Below are positions 18,731 to 27,723 of a DNA stretch of 64,000 nucleotides, in pieces. The notes under the pieces are model-generated. The model was not told where the DNA came from. It searched no databases and was given only the letters and a program-made list of their open reading frames with translations. The position numbers and the translations under genes are program-made. Source of the stretch: Nocardia sp. CNY236 (lineage in GTDB: Bacteria; Actinomycetota; Actinomycetes; Mycobacteriales; Mycobacteriaceae). Location of the stretch: the NCBI RefSeq assembly GCF_000482385.1, contig NZ_AXVD01000003.1, forward strand, positions 124,001 through 188,000. The letters run 5' to 3'. The first letter of the stretch is position 1, and every line of letters begins with the position of its first letter.

Positions 18731-19098
18731 GAAGCCCACACCATGGTGTGCTCGTGCAGCTACCGATTACGTCTGGGGCGCAGCAGAATTCGACACGTCC
18801 TGGGAACCGAATCGCGCGTGGGCGCGTCGAAGGTGAGTGAGGGGGAATACACGAGTCGTTCGATACCTGCGAGGAGGGGTTTGCCGATGGAGCGTTGTTC
18901 TGGCTGCCATACGGCGTGGCGGCGGGGGATGCGGTGGCGGGCGCGGGGGCTACCGGTCACACGAAGTCACGAGCCGTGTGATCGGTATACCTCGCGGCGG
19001 AAGCGGCCGCGGCCGGAACCGGAAACCGATTGAGGCGGACAGTTGTTCGGCGCCCCCAGTGCCACCAGGGGGCGCCGATCACCGCGAGGGGGAAGGTA
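18731..19098. other. Intergenic gap with degenerate sequence before metE 3' end
   Basis: 368 bp without an intact gene. On the minus strand 18802-18861 reads ERLVYSPSLTFDAPTRDSVP, 11 identities to DRLVYSSRLRLDDPTATVP in the RamB-like protein, so this may be a scrap of a second regulator of that type. 19016-19054 is the partner of the 39-bp repeat at 16331-16369. CGGAAGCGGCCGCGG at 18998-19012 recurs exactly at 19107-19121 inside the end of metE. Confidence 0.35.
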
Positions 19099-21366
19099 TC
19101 ACCGCACGGAAGCGGCCGCGGCAACCATGTTGCGTAGGGCTGGTTCTACCTCGGTGCGGCTTCTGGTCTTCAGCCCACAGTCTGGATTGACCCACAGGCG
19201 TTCGGCGGAAACGGCTTTCAACGCCTCCCGCAGCGATGCGGTGACCTCTTCCACGCTCGGCACCCGAGGTGAGTGAATGTCGTATACGCCAGGGCCGACA
19301 CCGAGATCGAAACCTGCGGCATTGAGGTCGTCGAGTACCTCCATGTGTGAACGCGCCGCCTCGATCGAGGTCACGTCGGCGTCCAACCCGGCGATCGAGT
19401 CGATCACGTCGCCGAACTCCGAGTAGCACAAGTGAGTGTGAATTTGCGTCGCGTCCGACACCCCGGACGTTGCGAGGCGGAACGATTGCACCGACCAGTC
19501 GAGATAGGCGGGGCGATCCACCGCGCGCAGGGGAAGCAGTTCACGCAGCGCCGGCTCGTCGACTTGGATGATCCGAATGCCGGTCGACTGCAGATCCACC
19601 GTCTCGTCCCGGATGGCCAGCGCCACCTGTCGTGCGGACTCGCCCAGCGGTTGATCGTCACGGACGAAGGACCACGCGAGAATGGTCACCGGACCGGTGA
19701 GCATGCCTTTGACCGGCTTGTCGGTGAGTGACTGCGCATAGTCGATCCACTCGACCGTCATTGGTTGCCGCCGCGTGACGTCGCCGAACAGGATCGGCGG
19801 GCGTACGCAGCGGGTCCCGTAGGATTGGACCCACCCCTGCTCGGTGGCCGCGAATCCCTCGAGTTGCTCGGCGAAATACTGGACCATGTCATTGCGCTCG
19901 GGTTCACCGTGCACCAAGACGTCCAGCCCCAGTTCTTCCTGCAGGGCGACGGTGTTCGCGATCTCGGCGCGCATCCGGGCAATGTATTCCGCTTCATCGA
20001 TCTGTCCGGTGCGCCGCGCGGCCCGTGCCAGGCGAATGGCCGAGGTCTGCGGGTAGGAACCGATGGTGGTGGTCGGCAGGGTCGGCAGTTGCAAGCGCTC
20101 CCGTTGCAGTTCGCGGCGCTGCTCGGCGGGAGCGCGGCGGAAGGCCTCCGGCTTCAGCGCGGCCACTTTGGCCCGTACCTGCGGATCGTGCAGTCGTGGA
20201 TCCGATCGTCGCGCAGCGAGCGCTGCACGCGCTGCGGCCAACGCGGTGTCGATCGACTCCGGACCGGCACGCAGCCCGCGCGCGAGCACGTTCACCTCGG
20301 CGACTTTTTCCGCGCCGAATGCCAGCCATGACCGCAACTGCTCGTCCAGTCGGGCTTCTGCGGTCAAGGTGTACGGCACGTGCAGCAGCGAGCACGAACT
20401 CGAAACTGCGACGTGCGCTGCGACTCGCGATAGCTCGCCGAGTGTGGACACAGCGAGGTCGAGGTCGGTGCGCCACACGTTGCGCCCGTCGACCACCCCG
20501 GCAACCACCAGCTTGTTCGCCAGCACTGGCACGTGTGCCAGCGCAGAAGGATCTGTGCCGGAGGTGAAGTCCAGGGCGATGCCCTCGATCTCGGTATCCG
20601 CCACCGCTGCGAGTGCGGCATCGGGATGTCCGAAGTAGGTCGCGACCAGGATCGCCGGGCGATCGCCGCCGGCCGACAGCTCGGTGTAGGCCGAGTGCAC
20701 CAGGTCCATCTCGGCGGCGGTCAGGTCGGTCACCAGGATGGGTTCATCGATCTGCACCCACTCGGCTCCGGCATTGGCGAGCCGACGCAGCAGCTCCCGA
20801 TACAGGGCAACCAGTTCGGGCAGTCGGGTCAGCGCCGACCCGTCGGCCGACTTCGCCAGCTTCAGGAACGTCAGGGGGCCGATCACCACCGGCCGCGCCG
20901 GCGCCCCTAGTTCGACTGCTTCCTGCAGCTCGTCCAGGGGCTTTTCTGGATGTAGCGAGAACGTGGTGTCCGGGCCGATTTCGGGCACCAGATAGTGGTA
21001 GTTGGTGTCGAACCACTTGGTCATCTCCAGTGGCTCGACCGTCTCGGTGCCGCGCGCCGCGGCGAAATACCGATCCAAGGGGTCGGCGATATCCGCCACC
21101 CGCGGCGGTAGCGCGCCGAGCAGGACGGCAGTGTCGAGCATCTGGTCGTAGTAGGAGAAGGTGCCCACTGGAATCGAGTCCAGGCCTGCTGCGCGTAACT
21201 CGGCGAGTTGAGTGCGGCGAAGCTCTCGTGCCGCGGTGTGCAACGCCTGCGCGTCGATCGTGCCGGCCCAATAGGCTTCGGTTGCTCGTTTGAGCTCGCG
21301 TCGCGGCCCCACCCGAGGTAACCCGAGAACCGTTGCGGTGAACTGCTTTTGCTGTGAAACAGTCAC
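19099..21366 (-). CDS. metE: Cobalamin-independent methionine synthase
   Basis: 755 residues from the chosen GTG. Transfers a methyl group from 5-methyltetrahydropteroyltri-glutamate to homocysteine without vitamin B12. N-terminal signature [19 protein letters not shown]; catalytic zinc ligands are in [12 protein letters not shown] (His, Cys), and [10 protein letters not shown] (Cys) near the C-terminus. The GTG at 21366 has GGAG six bases upstream; ATG at 21378 is the alternative and overlaps that Shine-Dalgarno. Preceded by a cobalamin riboswitch, so it should be shut off when B12 is available, which implies a B12-dependent MetH elsewhere in the genome. Confidence 0.97.
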   Translation of the reverse strand: MTVSQQKQFTATVLGLPRVGPRRELKRATEAYWAGTIDAQALHTAARELRRTQLAELRAAGLDSIPVGTFSYYDQMLDTAVLLGALPPRVADIADPLDRYFAAARGTETVEPLEMTKWFDTNYHYLVPEIGPDTTFSLHPEKPLDELQEAVELGAPARPVVIGPLTFLKLAKSADGSALTRLPELVALYRELLRRLANAGAEWVQIDEPILVTDLTAAEMDLVHSAYTELSAGGDRPAILVATYFGHPDAALAAVADTEIEGIALDFTSGTDPSALAHVPVLANKLVVAGVVDGRNVWRTDLDLAVSTLGELSRVAAHVAVSSSCSLLHVPYTLTAEARLDEQLRSWLAFGAEKVAEVNVLARGLRAGPESIDTALAAARAALAARRSDPRLHDPQVRAKVAALKPEAFRRAPAEQRRELQRERLQLPTLPTTTIGSYPQTSAIRLARAARRTGQIDEAEYIARMRAEIANTVALQEELGLDVLVHGEPERNDMVQYFAEQLEGFAATEQGWVQSYGTRCVRPPILFGDVTRRQPMTVEWIDYAQSLTDKPVKGMLTGPVTILAWSFVRDDQPLGESARQVALAIRDETVDLQSTGIRIIQVDEPALRELLPLRAVDRPAYLDWSVQSFRLATSGVSDATQIHTHLCYSEFGDVIDSIAGLDADVTSIEAARSHMEVLDDLNAAGFDLGVGPGVYDIHSPRVPSVEEVTASLREALKAVSAERLWVNPDCGLKTRSRTEVEPALRNMVAAAASVR

Positions 21367-21529
21367 AATATTCTCCATTGCTGAGGACGAAGCCACCGCC
21401 ATACGGTTGGGTGAACAACCGTGCGATCGGCCGGGCGTGTGCCCTGCGCAGGAGCCCGACGAATCTGCTGGTGATCCACCCGCCCAATCCACGGGGCGGT
21501 GACCGCCGGATACGGCGTACCCGGCACGG

Positions 21530-21760
21530 CTGGCAGGTTCCGGACTCGCAGGACCGCTCGGGTGCGGCTGCGGCGTACGCCGAGCGCCCCTTCAACCGGC
21601 TGTCGTCGCTGTTCGAACCGGGCCCGACGGCTCACGGGTTCGGCGCGGCTGACGACGGTTGTTCCTGCATACCGTTGCGGGACAGTCCCGGATTTTCACC
21701 GGGTTCCCTCTCGCCCATCGTGACGTTGCCGTATCGGTGGGCTCGGCCCGTAGCGCGACG
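21530..21760 (-). promoter_or_regulatory. Cobalamin (AdoCbl) riboswitch in the metE leader
   Basis: Read on the minus strand, 21676-21710 gives GAGGGAACCCGGTGAAAATC followed by CGGGACTGTCCCGCAAC, which is the conserved core of cobalamin riboswitches. About 130 nt further on, GAGTCCGGAACCTGCC (21532-21547) fits the 3' conserved box. The outer limits are approximate. A possible G/C hairpin (CCGCCC...GGGCGG, about 21480-21508) between the aptamer and metE may be the expression platform. Confidence 0.92.
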
Positions 21761-21806
21761 TCGGGGCTCCATCTCGTCGCGCGCCGGCGAACCAGCTGCG
21801 TTTCGC

Positions 21807-21812
21807 AGTATA
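21807..21812 (-). promoter_or_regulatory. Probable -10 element of the metE promoter
   Basis: TATACT on the minus strand, about 50 nt upstream of the riboswitch 5' boundary; TTGCCG lies 19 bp further upstream as a weak -35. It would start a leader of roughly 430 nt that contains the riboswitch. Confidence 0.5.
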
Positions 21813-21881
21813 GGACGCTCGGTGGTGGCACCGGCAACAGGCCCGCCATCCCGAAGTCGCACACATGTTTCCGAACCCAGT

Positions 21882-22022
21882 GGACTGACGCTGCTGGGCG
21901 CCCAACTCGAGGCGTTGACGCGACAGAACACTCGGCACCAGTTCGAGGTGATCGTCTCCGACAATGGCTCACCGGTCGAGGTGAGCTCCTTTGTCGCAAA
22001 TCATCCAGCGCGCGAACGACTA
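21882..22022 (+). pseudogene. Fragment of a family 2 glycosyltransferase
   Basis: The frame reads GLTLLGAQLEALTRQN, then HQFEVIVSDNGS and FVANHPARERLR. The order (L..QLEAL..Q...FEVIVVDNGS) is that of the nucleotide-binding N-terminal part of GT2 enzymes. There is no start codon with homology and nothing recognisable downstream, where a 29-bp tandem repeat begins. It is therefore a broken remnant, not a gene. Confidence 0.55.
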
Positions 22023-22090
22023 CGGCAGCGCCATGTCGATGCCTCCGGACACGGCAGCGCCATGTCGATGCCTCCGGACACGGCAGCGCC
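22022..22090. repeat. 29-bp tandem repeat, 2.4 copies
   Basis: Unit ACGGCAGCGCCATGTCGATG followed by CCTCCGGAC, present exactly at 22022-22050 and 22051-22079, with 11 bases of a third copy at 22080-22090. It abuts the glycosyltransferase remnant. No spacers, so not a CRISPR. Confidence 0.95.
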
Positions 22091-22165
22091 GCGTTCGCTG
22101 GGGATCGCCGTCGGCCAGCTTCGCGGTCGTGTCTCGAAGTCGCTAGCCACCGAGCAGTTCATCTT

Positions 22166-22189
22166 GCCTGCGCGGGGTACAGCGCAGGC
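22166..22189 (-). terminator. Stem-loop downstream of the ArsR-PPOX-AHSA1 operon
   Basis: Perfect 8-bp stem GCCTGCGC / GCGCAGGC with an 8-nt loop, 16 nt past the stop of the last gene of the operon. No T-run. Likely operon terminator. Confidence 0.55.
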
Positions 22190-22204
22190 TCCGAGAGTGC
22201 GGTG

Positions 22205-22651
22205 TCAGTCGCGCAGGACGCGTGCCAGGCGTTCGATGCTCTGCCCCCAGCCGTCTTCGGCGCCGTCCTGCGGGCTGAGTGGGCCCGGTGCGTGCAGATG
22301 GAAGTGCATGGTCGTGGTGCCATCGCCGGTATCGGTGAAGGTCACCGTGACCATGGACGCAGCAGCGGAGCCGTCGCCGGTCGGGTCGCCCCAGGCGAAC
22401 ACCAAGCGCTCGGGTGCGATGATCTCGCGAATCACGCCGGTGCTCGGATAGGCACTGGCGTCGCTGTCGGACACGTTCACCCATTCGTACCTGCCGTCGA
22501 CCCACGGCTCGATCAAAATTTGCTCGAGTGGCGTCGAGAAGCCGTGTGGGCCAGCCCATTCGGCGAACTGTTCCGGGTCCAGCCACGCTTGGAAAACCAG
22601 ATCGCGTGGTGCGTCGAACATACGGACTATGGTGAACTCGCGGTCGCTCAT
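22205..22651 (-). CDS. SRPBCC (AHSA1/START-like) domain protein
   Basis: 148 residues. Activator-of-Hsp90-ATPase-homologue fold: ARDIV-type start FTIVRMFDAPRDLVFQAWLD, EWAGPHGFSTPL, then STGVIREIIAPERLVFAW and the closing ARVLRD. Such proteins bind a small hydrophobic ligand in a helix-grip pocket and are very often paired with an ArsR regulator, as here. No catalytic function can be assigned. The ATG at 22651 shares one base with the stop of the preceding gene (TGATG), so translation is coupled. Confidence 0.88.
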   Translation of the reverse strand: MSDREFTIVRMFDAPRDLVFQAWLDPEQFAEWAGPHGFSTPLEQILIEPWVDGRYEWVNVSDSDASAYPSTGVIREIIAPERLVFAWGDPTGDGSAAASMVTVTFTDTGDGTTTMHFHLHAPGPLSPQDGAEDGWGQSIERLARVLRD

Positions 22652-23184
22652 CAGCGGATCGTCTCCTCGTGTGTAGGGTGCGGCGCCGGGTCGGCAGGAC
22701 CTTTCATCCATTCGGGCGCTGCTTCGGGGTAGCGGGTGCGAAAATCCATCAGGCCGGCCCAGGTAGGCCGTACTGCGATGCGCTCCATGCGGGGTGCGCG
22801 CGCCGACAGCAGGGCGAGATCCTGCTCGACTCGCTCGGATCCGCCTTTGCGCAGTGCCGCCGCATATTCCGGCAGCAGGCCGTGGACCTCGCTCACCTGC
22901 GCCGGCCCGCGGATCAGTAGCACCTCTGGCGGAGTGCTGTTGGTGTCGATCGTGATTGCGACCTCGGGCCGGGCACGCAGCATCCGCGATCGTTTGGACG
23001 GCGCAAAGCCGGCCATGACGATCTCGGAACCGTTCCACCAGAAGTTGACCGGTATCACCCGAGGTGTGCCGTCGGGGGCGGTGAAGGCGAGCCGTGCGGG
23101 AAGGTCGGCGGCGAGCAGGCGTTGCGCCAACTCGGTGTCGAGCAGACGTAGGTCGCCCTGTGGTGGCTCGAGCAGGTCGATCAT
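22651..23184 (-). CDS. Pyridoxamine 5'-phosphate oxidase-family (FMN/F420-type) protein
   Basis: 177 residues, split-barrel flavin-binding fold: LPARLAFTAPDGTPRVIPVN, NGSEIVMAGF, RARPEVAITIDTN and VLLIRGPAQV are the usual strands of PPOX-like proteins. In actinobacteria many bind F420 or haem rather than FMN, so the cofactor is open. It starts at ATG 23184, overlapping the ArsR stop by four bases (ATGA), and its own stop overlaps the next start by one base. It is the middle gene of a three-gene operon. Confidence 0.85.
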   Translation of the reverse strand: MIDLLEPPQGDLRLLDTELAQRLLAADLPARLAFTAPDGTPRVIPVNFWWNGSEIVMAGFAPSKRSRMLRARPEVAITIDTNSTPPEVLLIRGPAQVSEVHGLLPEYAAALRKGGSERVEQDLALLSARAPRMERIAVRPTWAGLMDFRTRYPEAAPEWMKGPADPAPHPTHEETIR

Positions 23185-23519
23185 TCGGGACTGTCCTTTC
23201 TCTGTATTCGGCGCAAGTGTTGGTCGAGGTGGTCGAAGCGGGTGTCCCAGAATTTCCGGTAGCCCTCCAGCCAGTCGGTGGCCGTACCGAGCGGCGCGGC
23301 TGCCAAGCGGCACGGGCGCCACTGGGCGTTGCGAGCGCGGACGACGAGCCCGGCGCCCTCGAGCACTTTCAGGTGCTTGGAGATCGCGGGCAAGCTCATC
23401 GCGAACGGTTCCGCGAGTTCGGTGACGGTCGCTTCACCCTCGGCCAAGCGGGTGAGGATCGCTCGCCGGGTGGGGTCGGCCAGTGCAGCGAAGATTCGGC
23501 TGAGTTCATCGTCCGCCAT
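23181..23519 (-). CDS. ArsR-family transcriptional repressor
   Basis: 112 residues. Winged-helix regulator: IFAALADPTRRAILTRLAEG, TVTELAEPFAMSLPAISKHL (recognition helix) and LKVLEGAGLVVRAR. There is no ELxVCDL metal site and only one cysteine, so it is not a classical metal sensor; ArsR proteins paired with AHSA1 proteins usually lack metal sites. The ATG at 23519 has no Shine-Dalgarno, and a large inverted repeat lies directly upstream, so the transcript is probably leaderless and autorepressed. Confidence 0.92.
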   Translation of the reverse strand: MADDELSRIFAALADPTRRAILTRLAEGEATVTELAEPFAMSLPAISKHLKVLEGAGLVVRARNAQWRPCRLAAAPLGTATDWLEGYRKFWDTRFDHLDQHLRRIQRKDSPE

Positions 23520-23520
23520 A

Positions 23521-23566
23521 CCGTTATTTAACCAACTGATCAATTAACATGATGGTTAAATAATGG
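23521..23566. promoter_or_regulatory. Large inverted repeat, probable ArsR operator
   Basis: TTATTTAACCA at 23524-23534 and its exact complement TGGTTAAATAA at 23553-23563 are separated by 18 bp; the arms extend to 14 bp with one mismatch. The A/T-rich sequence stands out in this GC-rich window and lies two bases from the ArsR start codon. Confidence 0.7.
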
Positions 23567-23715
23567 CCGTACCCGAGCACGCTGTCAAGTGGCCCACGAA
23601 ACTCGGGTGAGCGTGCACGACAGCCGCCCTGCCTGGACCGAACGCGTCGGTTGCGCTGTGTGGGATGCGTGCGGAGTGTTTCGGTGTCTTCGTGGCCCGC
23701 ACGGCCGGGTACCTT

Positions 23716-26700
23716 ATGTCAATGTTCTCGAAAGTCTTGGTCGCCAACCGGGGCGAGATTGCTATCCGGGCCTTCCGCGCGGCGTACGAACTCGGCATCG
23801 GGACGGTGGCGGTGTTCCCCTATGAGGACCGCAATTCGGTCCATCGGCTGAAGGCGGCGGAGTCCTACCAGATCGGTGAACCAGGCCATCCGGTCCGGGC
23901 GTATCTGTCGACCGAGGCGATCATCGAGGCGGCCAAGTCGTCGGGGGCGGATGCGATCTACCCCGGCTACGGATTCCTCTCGGAGAACCCGGAGCTGGCC
24001 GCAGCCTGCGCCCGCGAGGGCATCACCTTCGTCGGCCCCTCGGCCGAGGTGCTCGAACTCGCCGGCAACAAGGCCCGCGCTGTCGAAGCGGCCAAGGCTG
24101 CGGGTCTACCGGTAATGCGCTGCAGTGCGCCTTCGGCGAATGCCGATGAATTGATCGCCGCGTCGGCGGAGCTGACGTACCCGATCTTCGTCAAAGCGGT
24201 CGCCGGTGGCGGAGGCCGCGGCATGCGCAGGGTGGCCGCCGCCGAGCAGTTGCGCGAATCGATCGAGGCGGCCTCGCGGGAGGCGGAGTCGGCCTTCGGC
24301 GACCCCACGGTGTTCCTGGAACAGGCGGTGGTGAATCCGCGCCATATCGAGGTGCAGATCCTCGCCGACCAGCACGGCACCGTGATGCACCTGTTCGAGC
24401 GGGATTGCTCGGTGCAGCGCCGCCACCAGAAGGTGATCGAACTGGCTCCGGCACCGAACCTGGACCCGGCTCTGCGCGAACGGATCTGCGCCGACGCGGT
24501 GGCCTTCGCCCGGCAGATCGGCTACACCTGTGCGGGCACAGTCGAATTCTTGCTCGACGAGCACGGCGATCACGTCTTCATCGAGATGAATCCGCGCATT
24601 CAAGTCGAGCACACGGTGACCGAGGAGATCACCGATGTGGATCTGGTGCAAGCGCAGCTGCGCATCGCCGCGGGCGAATCGCTCGAGCAGCTGGGCTTGA
24701 GTCAGGACTCGGTCGCCATTCGCGGCGCCGCGCTGCAGTGCCGAATCACCACCGAGGATCCGGCCAACGGCTTCCGCCCCGACACCGGCCGGATCGCCGC
24801 CTACCGCACGCCGGGTGGCGCGGGCATACGACTGGACGGCGGGGCGAACCTCGGCGCCGAGATCGGCGCATATTTCGATTCGATGCTGGTCAAGCTCACC
24901 TGTCGGGGGCGCGATTTCGCCGCGGCACAGGCGCGCGCGAGCCGAGCTCTCGCGGAGTTCCGTATTCGCGGCGTGACCACCAACATCTCGTTCCTGCAGG
25001 CGGTGCTCGATGATCCCGATTTCGCTGCAGGGCGGGTGACCACGTCGTTCATCGACGAACGCCCGCAGTTGTTCACGCGGCCGGGTTCGGCTGATCGCGG
25101 CACCAAGATCCTCAACTACCTGGCCGACGTCACGGTCAACAAGCCACACGGGGAACGGCCCACAGCGGTGTATCCGCACGACAAGCTGCGCCCGATCGAT
25201 ACCAGCGCGCCGCCTCCGCCCGGCTCCCGGCAGCGGTTGTTGCGTCTGGGGCCCGAAGGTTTCGCGGACGCGCTGCGCCGCCAGCGGGCAGTCGGCATCA
25301 CCGACACCACCTTTCGCGACGCGCACCAGTCGCTGCTGGCCACCCGCGTACGCACCAATGGCTTGGTCGCCGTGGCCGGGCATGTCGCGCGAATGACACC
25401 GCAGTTGCTGTCGATCGAAGCGTGGGGCGGCGCCACCTACGATGTGGCTTTGCGCTTCCTGTACGAGGATCCGTGGGAGCGGCTGGCTGCGATGCGCGAG
25501 GCGGTGCCGAACATCTGCCTGCAGATGCTGCTGCGCGGCCGCAACACGGTGGGCTATACCCCGTACCCCGATCGGGTGACCCGGGCATTCGTCCAGGAAG
25601 CCACCGACACCGGTATCGACATCTTCCGCATCTTCGACGCGCTCAACAACGTCGACCAGATGCGCCCGGCCATCGACGCGGTGCTCGAAACCGGCACCGC
25701 GGTGGCGGAAGTCGCGATGAGTTACACCGGCGACCTGGCCGACCCCGACGAGTCGCTCTACACCCTCGACTACTACCTGAAGCTGGCCGAACAGATCGTC
25801 GGCGCTGGTGCGCACGTGCTCGCCATCAAGGACATGGCCGGACTGTTACGCGCCCCGGCCGCGACCAAGCTCGTCACCGCGTTGCGCAGCAACTTCGACG
25901 TGCCGGTGCATGTGCACACCCACGACACCCCGGGTGGACAGCTGGCGACCTACATGGCCGCTTGGCAAGCCGGCGCGGATGCCGTGGACGGCGCCAGCGC
26001 GGCCATGGCCGGCACGACCAGCCAACCCGCGTTGTCGGCGATCGTCGCGGCCGCGGCACACACCGAGTACGACACCGGCGTGAACCTGCGCAACGTTTGC
26101 GACCTGGAGCCCTATTGGGAGGCGCTGCGCAAGGTGTACGCGCCCTTCGAATCCGGGCTGCCGGCGCCGACCGGGCGGGTCTACACCCACGAAATCCCCG
26201 GTGGCCAGCTGTCCAATCTGCGTCAGCAGGCCACCGCCCTCGGACTCGGGGACCGGTTCGAAGAGGTCGAGGCGAACTATGCCGCCGCCGACCGCTTGCT
26301 GGGACGCCTGATCAAGGTCACACCGTCGTCGAAGGTCGTCGGAGATCTGGCCTTGTCGTTGGTCGGCGCCGGTGTCGACATCGAGGATTTCGCTGCCGAT
26401 CCGGGCCGGTACGACATCCCTGATTCCGTGATCGGTTTTCTGCGCGGCGAACTCGGCACGCCTGCGGGTGGATGGCCCGAGCCATTCCGTAGCAGAGCGC
26501 TGGCCGGGCGCAGTCCGGCCAAGCCGATGGCCGAGCTCACCGCCGCGGACGAAGCCGGATTGGCCGGCACATCACAGCAGCGTCGTGCGACCTTGAACCG
26601 CTTGCTGTTCCCGGGACCCACCGCCGAATTCCTCGCGCACCGCGAACGATACGGCGACACCTCTGGACTGTCGACCAATCAGTTCCTCTACGGCCTGCGG

Positions 26701-27111
26701 CGCGGTGAGGAGCACAGGGTGCAGTTGGAGCGGGGTGTCACCCTGCTCATCGGTCTGGAGGCGATATCGGAGCCGGACGAGCGGGGAATGCGTACGGTGA
26801 TGTGCATTCTCAACGGGCAACTGCGTCCGGTCGCGGTGCGTGACCGCTCCATCGCCAGCGACATTCCTTCCGCAGAGAAGGCCGACAAGGCCAATGCCGG
26901 CCACATCGCCGCACCTTTTGCGGGCGTGGTGACGCTCGCGGTCTCCGAGGGCGATACGGTCGGCGCCGGCGAAACCATCGGCACCATCGAGGCGATGAAA
27001 ATGGAAGCGGCGATCACCGCTGCACGCGCCGGTACCGTCGCTCGCGTCGCGATCGGCCCAGTGCAACAGGTCGAGGGCGGAGATCTGTTGATCGAGCTGA
27101 CGGTGACATGA
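23716..27111 (+). CDS. pyc: Pyruvate carboxylase
   Basis: 1131 residues, full length. Anaplerotic carboxylation of pyruvate to oxaloacetate. Order of domains: biotin carboxylase (about 1-450; VLVANRGEIAIRAFRA, KAVAGGGGRGMRRV, FIEMNPRIQVEHTVTE), carboxyltransferase (about 520-800; ITDTTFRDAHQSLLATRV, FRIFDALNNVDQM, HTHDTPGG), linker domain, and biotin carrier domain with the biotinylated lysine in EAMKMEAAIT. ATG 23716 is chosen; ATG 23722 is two codons inside. The stop overlaps the rsmD start by four bases. Confidence 0.98.
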   Translation: MSMFSKVLVANRGEIAIRAFRAAYELGIGTVAVFPYEDRNSVHRLKAAESYQIGEPGHPVRAYLSTEAIIEAAKSSGADAIYPGYGFLSENPELAAACAREGITFVGPSAEVLELAGNKARAVEAAKAAGLPVMRCSAPSANADELIAASAELTYPIFVKAVAGGGGRGMRRVAAAEQLRESIEAASREAESAFGDPTVFLEQAVVNPRHIEVQILADQHGTVMHLFERDCSVQRRHQKVIELAPAPNLDPALRERICADAVAFARQIGYTCAGTVEFLLDEHGDHVFIEMNPRIQVEHTVTEEITDVDLVQAQLRIAAGESLEQLGLSQDSVAIRGAALQCRITTEDPANGFRPDTGRIAAYRTPGGAGIRLDGGANLGAEIGAYFDSMLVKLTCRGRDFAAAQARASRALAEFRIRGVTTNISFLQAVLDDPDFAAGRVTTSFIDERPQLFTRPGSADRGTKILNYLADVTVNKPHGERPTAVYPHDKLRPIDTSAPPPPGSRQRLLRLGPEGFADALRRQRAVGITDTTFRDAHQSLLATRVRTNGLVAVAGHVARMTPQLLSIEAWGGATYDVALRFLYEDPWERLAAMREAVPNICLQMLLRGRNTVGYTPYPDRVTRAFVQEATDTGIDIFRIFDALNNVDQMRPAIDAVLETGTAVAEVAMSYTGDLADPDESLYTLDYYLKLAEQIVGAGAHVLAIKDMAGLLRAPAATKLVTALRSNFDVPVHVHTHDTPGGQLATYMAAWQAGADAVDGASAAMAGTTSQPALSAIVAAAAHTEYDTGVNLRNVCDLEPYWEALRKVYAPFESGLPAPTGRVYTHEIPGGQLSNLRQQATALGLGDRFEEVEANYAAADRLLGRLIKVTPSSKVVGDLALSLVGAGVDIEDFAADPGRYDIPDSVIGFLRGELGTPAGGWPEPFRSRALAGRSPAKPMAELTAADEAGLAGTSQQRRATLNRLLFPGPTAEFLAHRERYGDTSGLSTNQFLYGLRRGEEHRVQLERGVTLLIGLEAISEPDERGMRTVMCILNGQLRPVAVRDRSIASDIPSAEKADKANAGHIAAPFAGVVTLAVSEGDTVGAGETIGTIEAMKMEAAITAARAGTVARVAIGPVQQVEGGDLLIELTVT

Positions 27112-27671
27112 CGCGAATCGTCGCCGGGACGGCGGGTGGGCGGCGCCTTCGGGTGCCGCCGTCGGGCACCCGCCCGACCTCGGACCGAGTCCGGGAGGCG
27201 CTGTTCAGCGTCGTGACATCGCGGTGGGAGTTGGCTGGGGCACACGTGCTCGATCTGTACGCCGGCTCTGGCGCCCTTGGGCTGGAGGCGCTGTCGCGTG
27301 GCGCCGAGCGGGCACTGTTCGTCGAATCCGATCGCACAGCGGCGGCAGTGGTGCGGGGCAATATCGCCAACCTCGGCTTGTCGGGCGCCGAGGTATTGGT
27401 CGCCCCGGTGGCCAGGGTGCTGCATCGGGGCGAAACCGGCGCGTTCGACGTGGTCTTCTCCGACCCCCCGTACGCGATGGACGCCGCCGCCGTGGCAGCA
27501 GACCTGCGGGCATTGGTCGAGTACGGTTGGTTGCGTTCCGGCGCCGTGGTCGTGGTCGAACGCTCGACGCGCTCTCCCGAAACGCCATGGCCCACAGGAT
27601 TCGTTGTGGCGTCGCCACGGCGGTATGGAGAAACGCGCATCGATGTCGCCGTATTCGATCCGCACGAGTAG
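27108..27671 (+). CDS. rsmD: 16S rRNA (guanine(966)-N(2))-methyltransferase
   Basis: 187 residues. SAM-dependent methylation of G966 in 16S rRNA during small-subunit assembly. Typical start RIVAGTAGGRRLRVPP, then TSDRVREALFSV, the SAM-binding strand VLDLYAGSGALGLEALSRG, and the catalytic SDPPYAM motif. Overlaps the pyc stop by ATGA, indicating translational coupling; coaD follows after 52 bp, as in mycobacteria. Confidence 0.95.
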   Translation: MTRIVAGTAGGRRLRVPPSGTRPTSDRVREALFSVVTSRWELAGAHVLDLYAGSGALGLEALSRGAERALFVESDRTAAAVVRGNIANLGLSGAEVLVAPVARVLHRGETGAFDVVFSDPPYAMDAAAVAADLRALVEYGWLRSGAVVVVERSTRSPETPWPTGFVVASPRRYGETRIDVAVFDPHE

Positions 27672-27723
27672 GTGCGCTGCGGCCACTGCTGCCGGGCCAT
27701 CGCGATCCTGCTAGCGTCGGCTC

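Noticed and set aside
18998-19121. Exact 15-mer repeat CGGAAGCGGCCGCGG at the metE end as a mobile-element terminal repeat
   Set aside because: Very GC-rich 15-mer, no transposase or target duplication nearby; chance or small local duplication is enough.
22022-22090. Possible CRISPR array
   Set aside because: Units are directly adjacent with no spacers and fewer than three copies.
24106-25815. 569-codon frame antisense to pyc
   Set aside because: Shadow of pyruvate carboxylase, whose domains are unmistakable.
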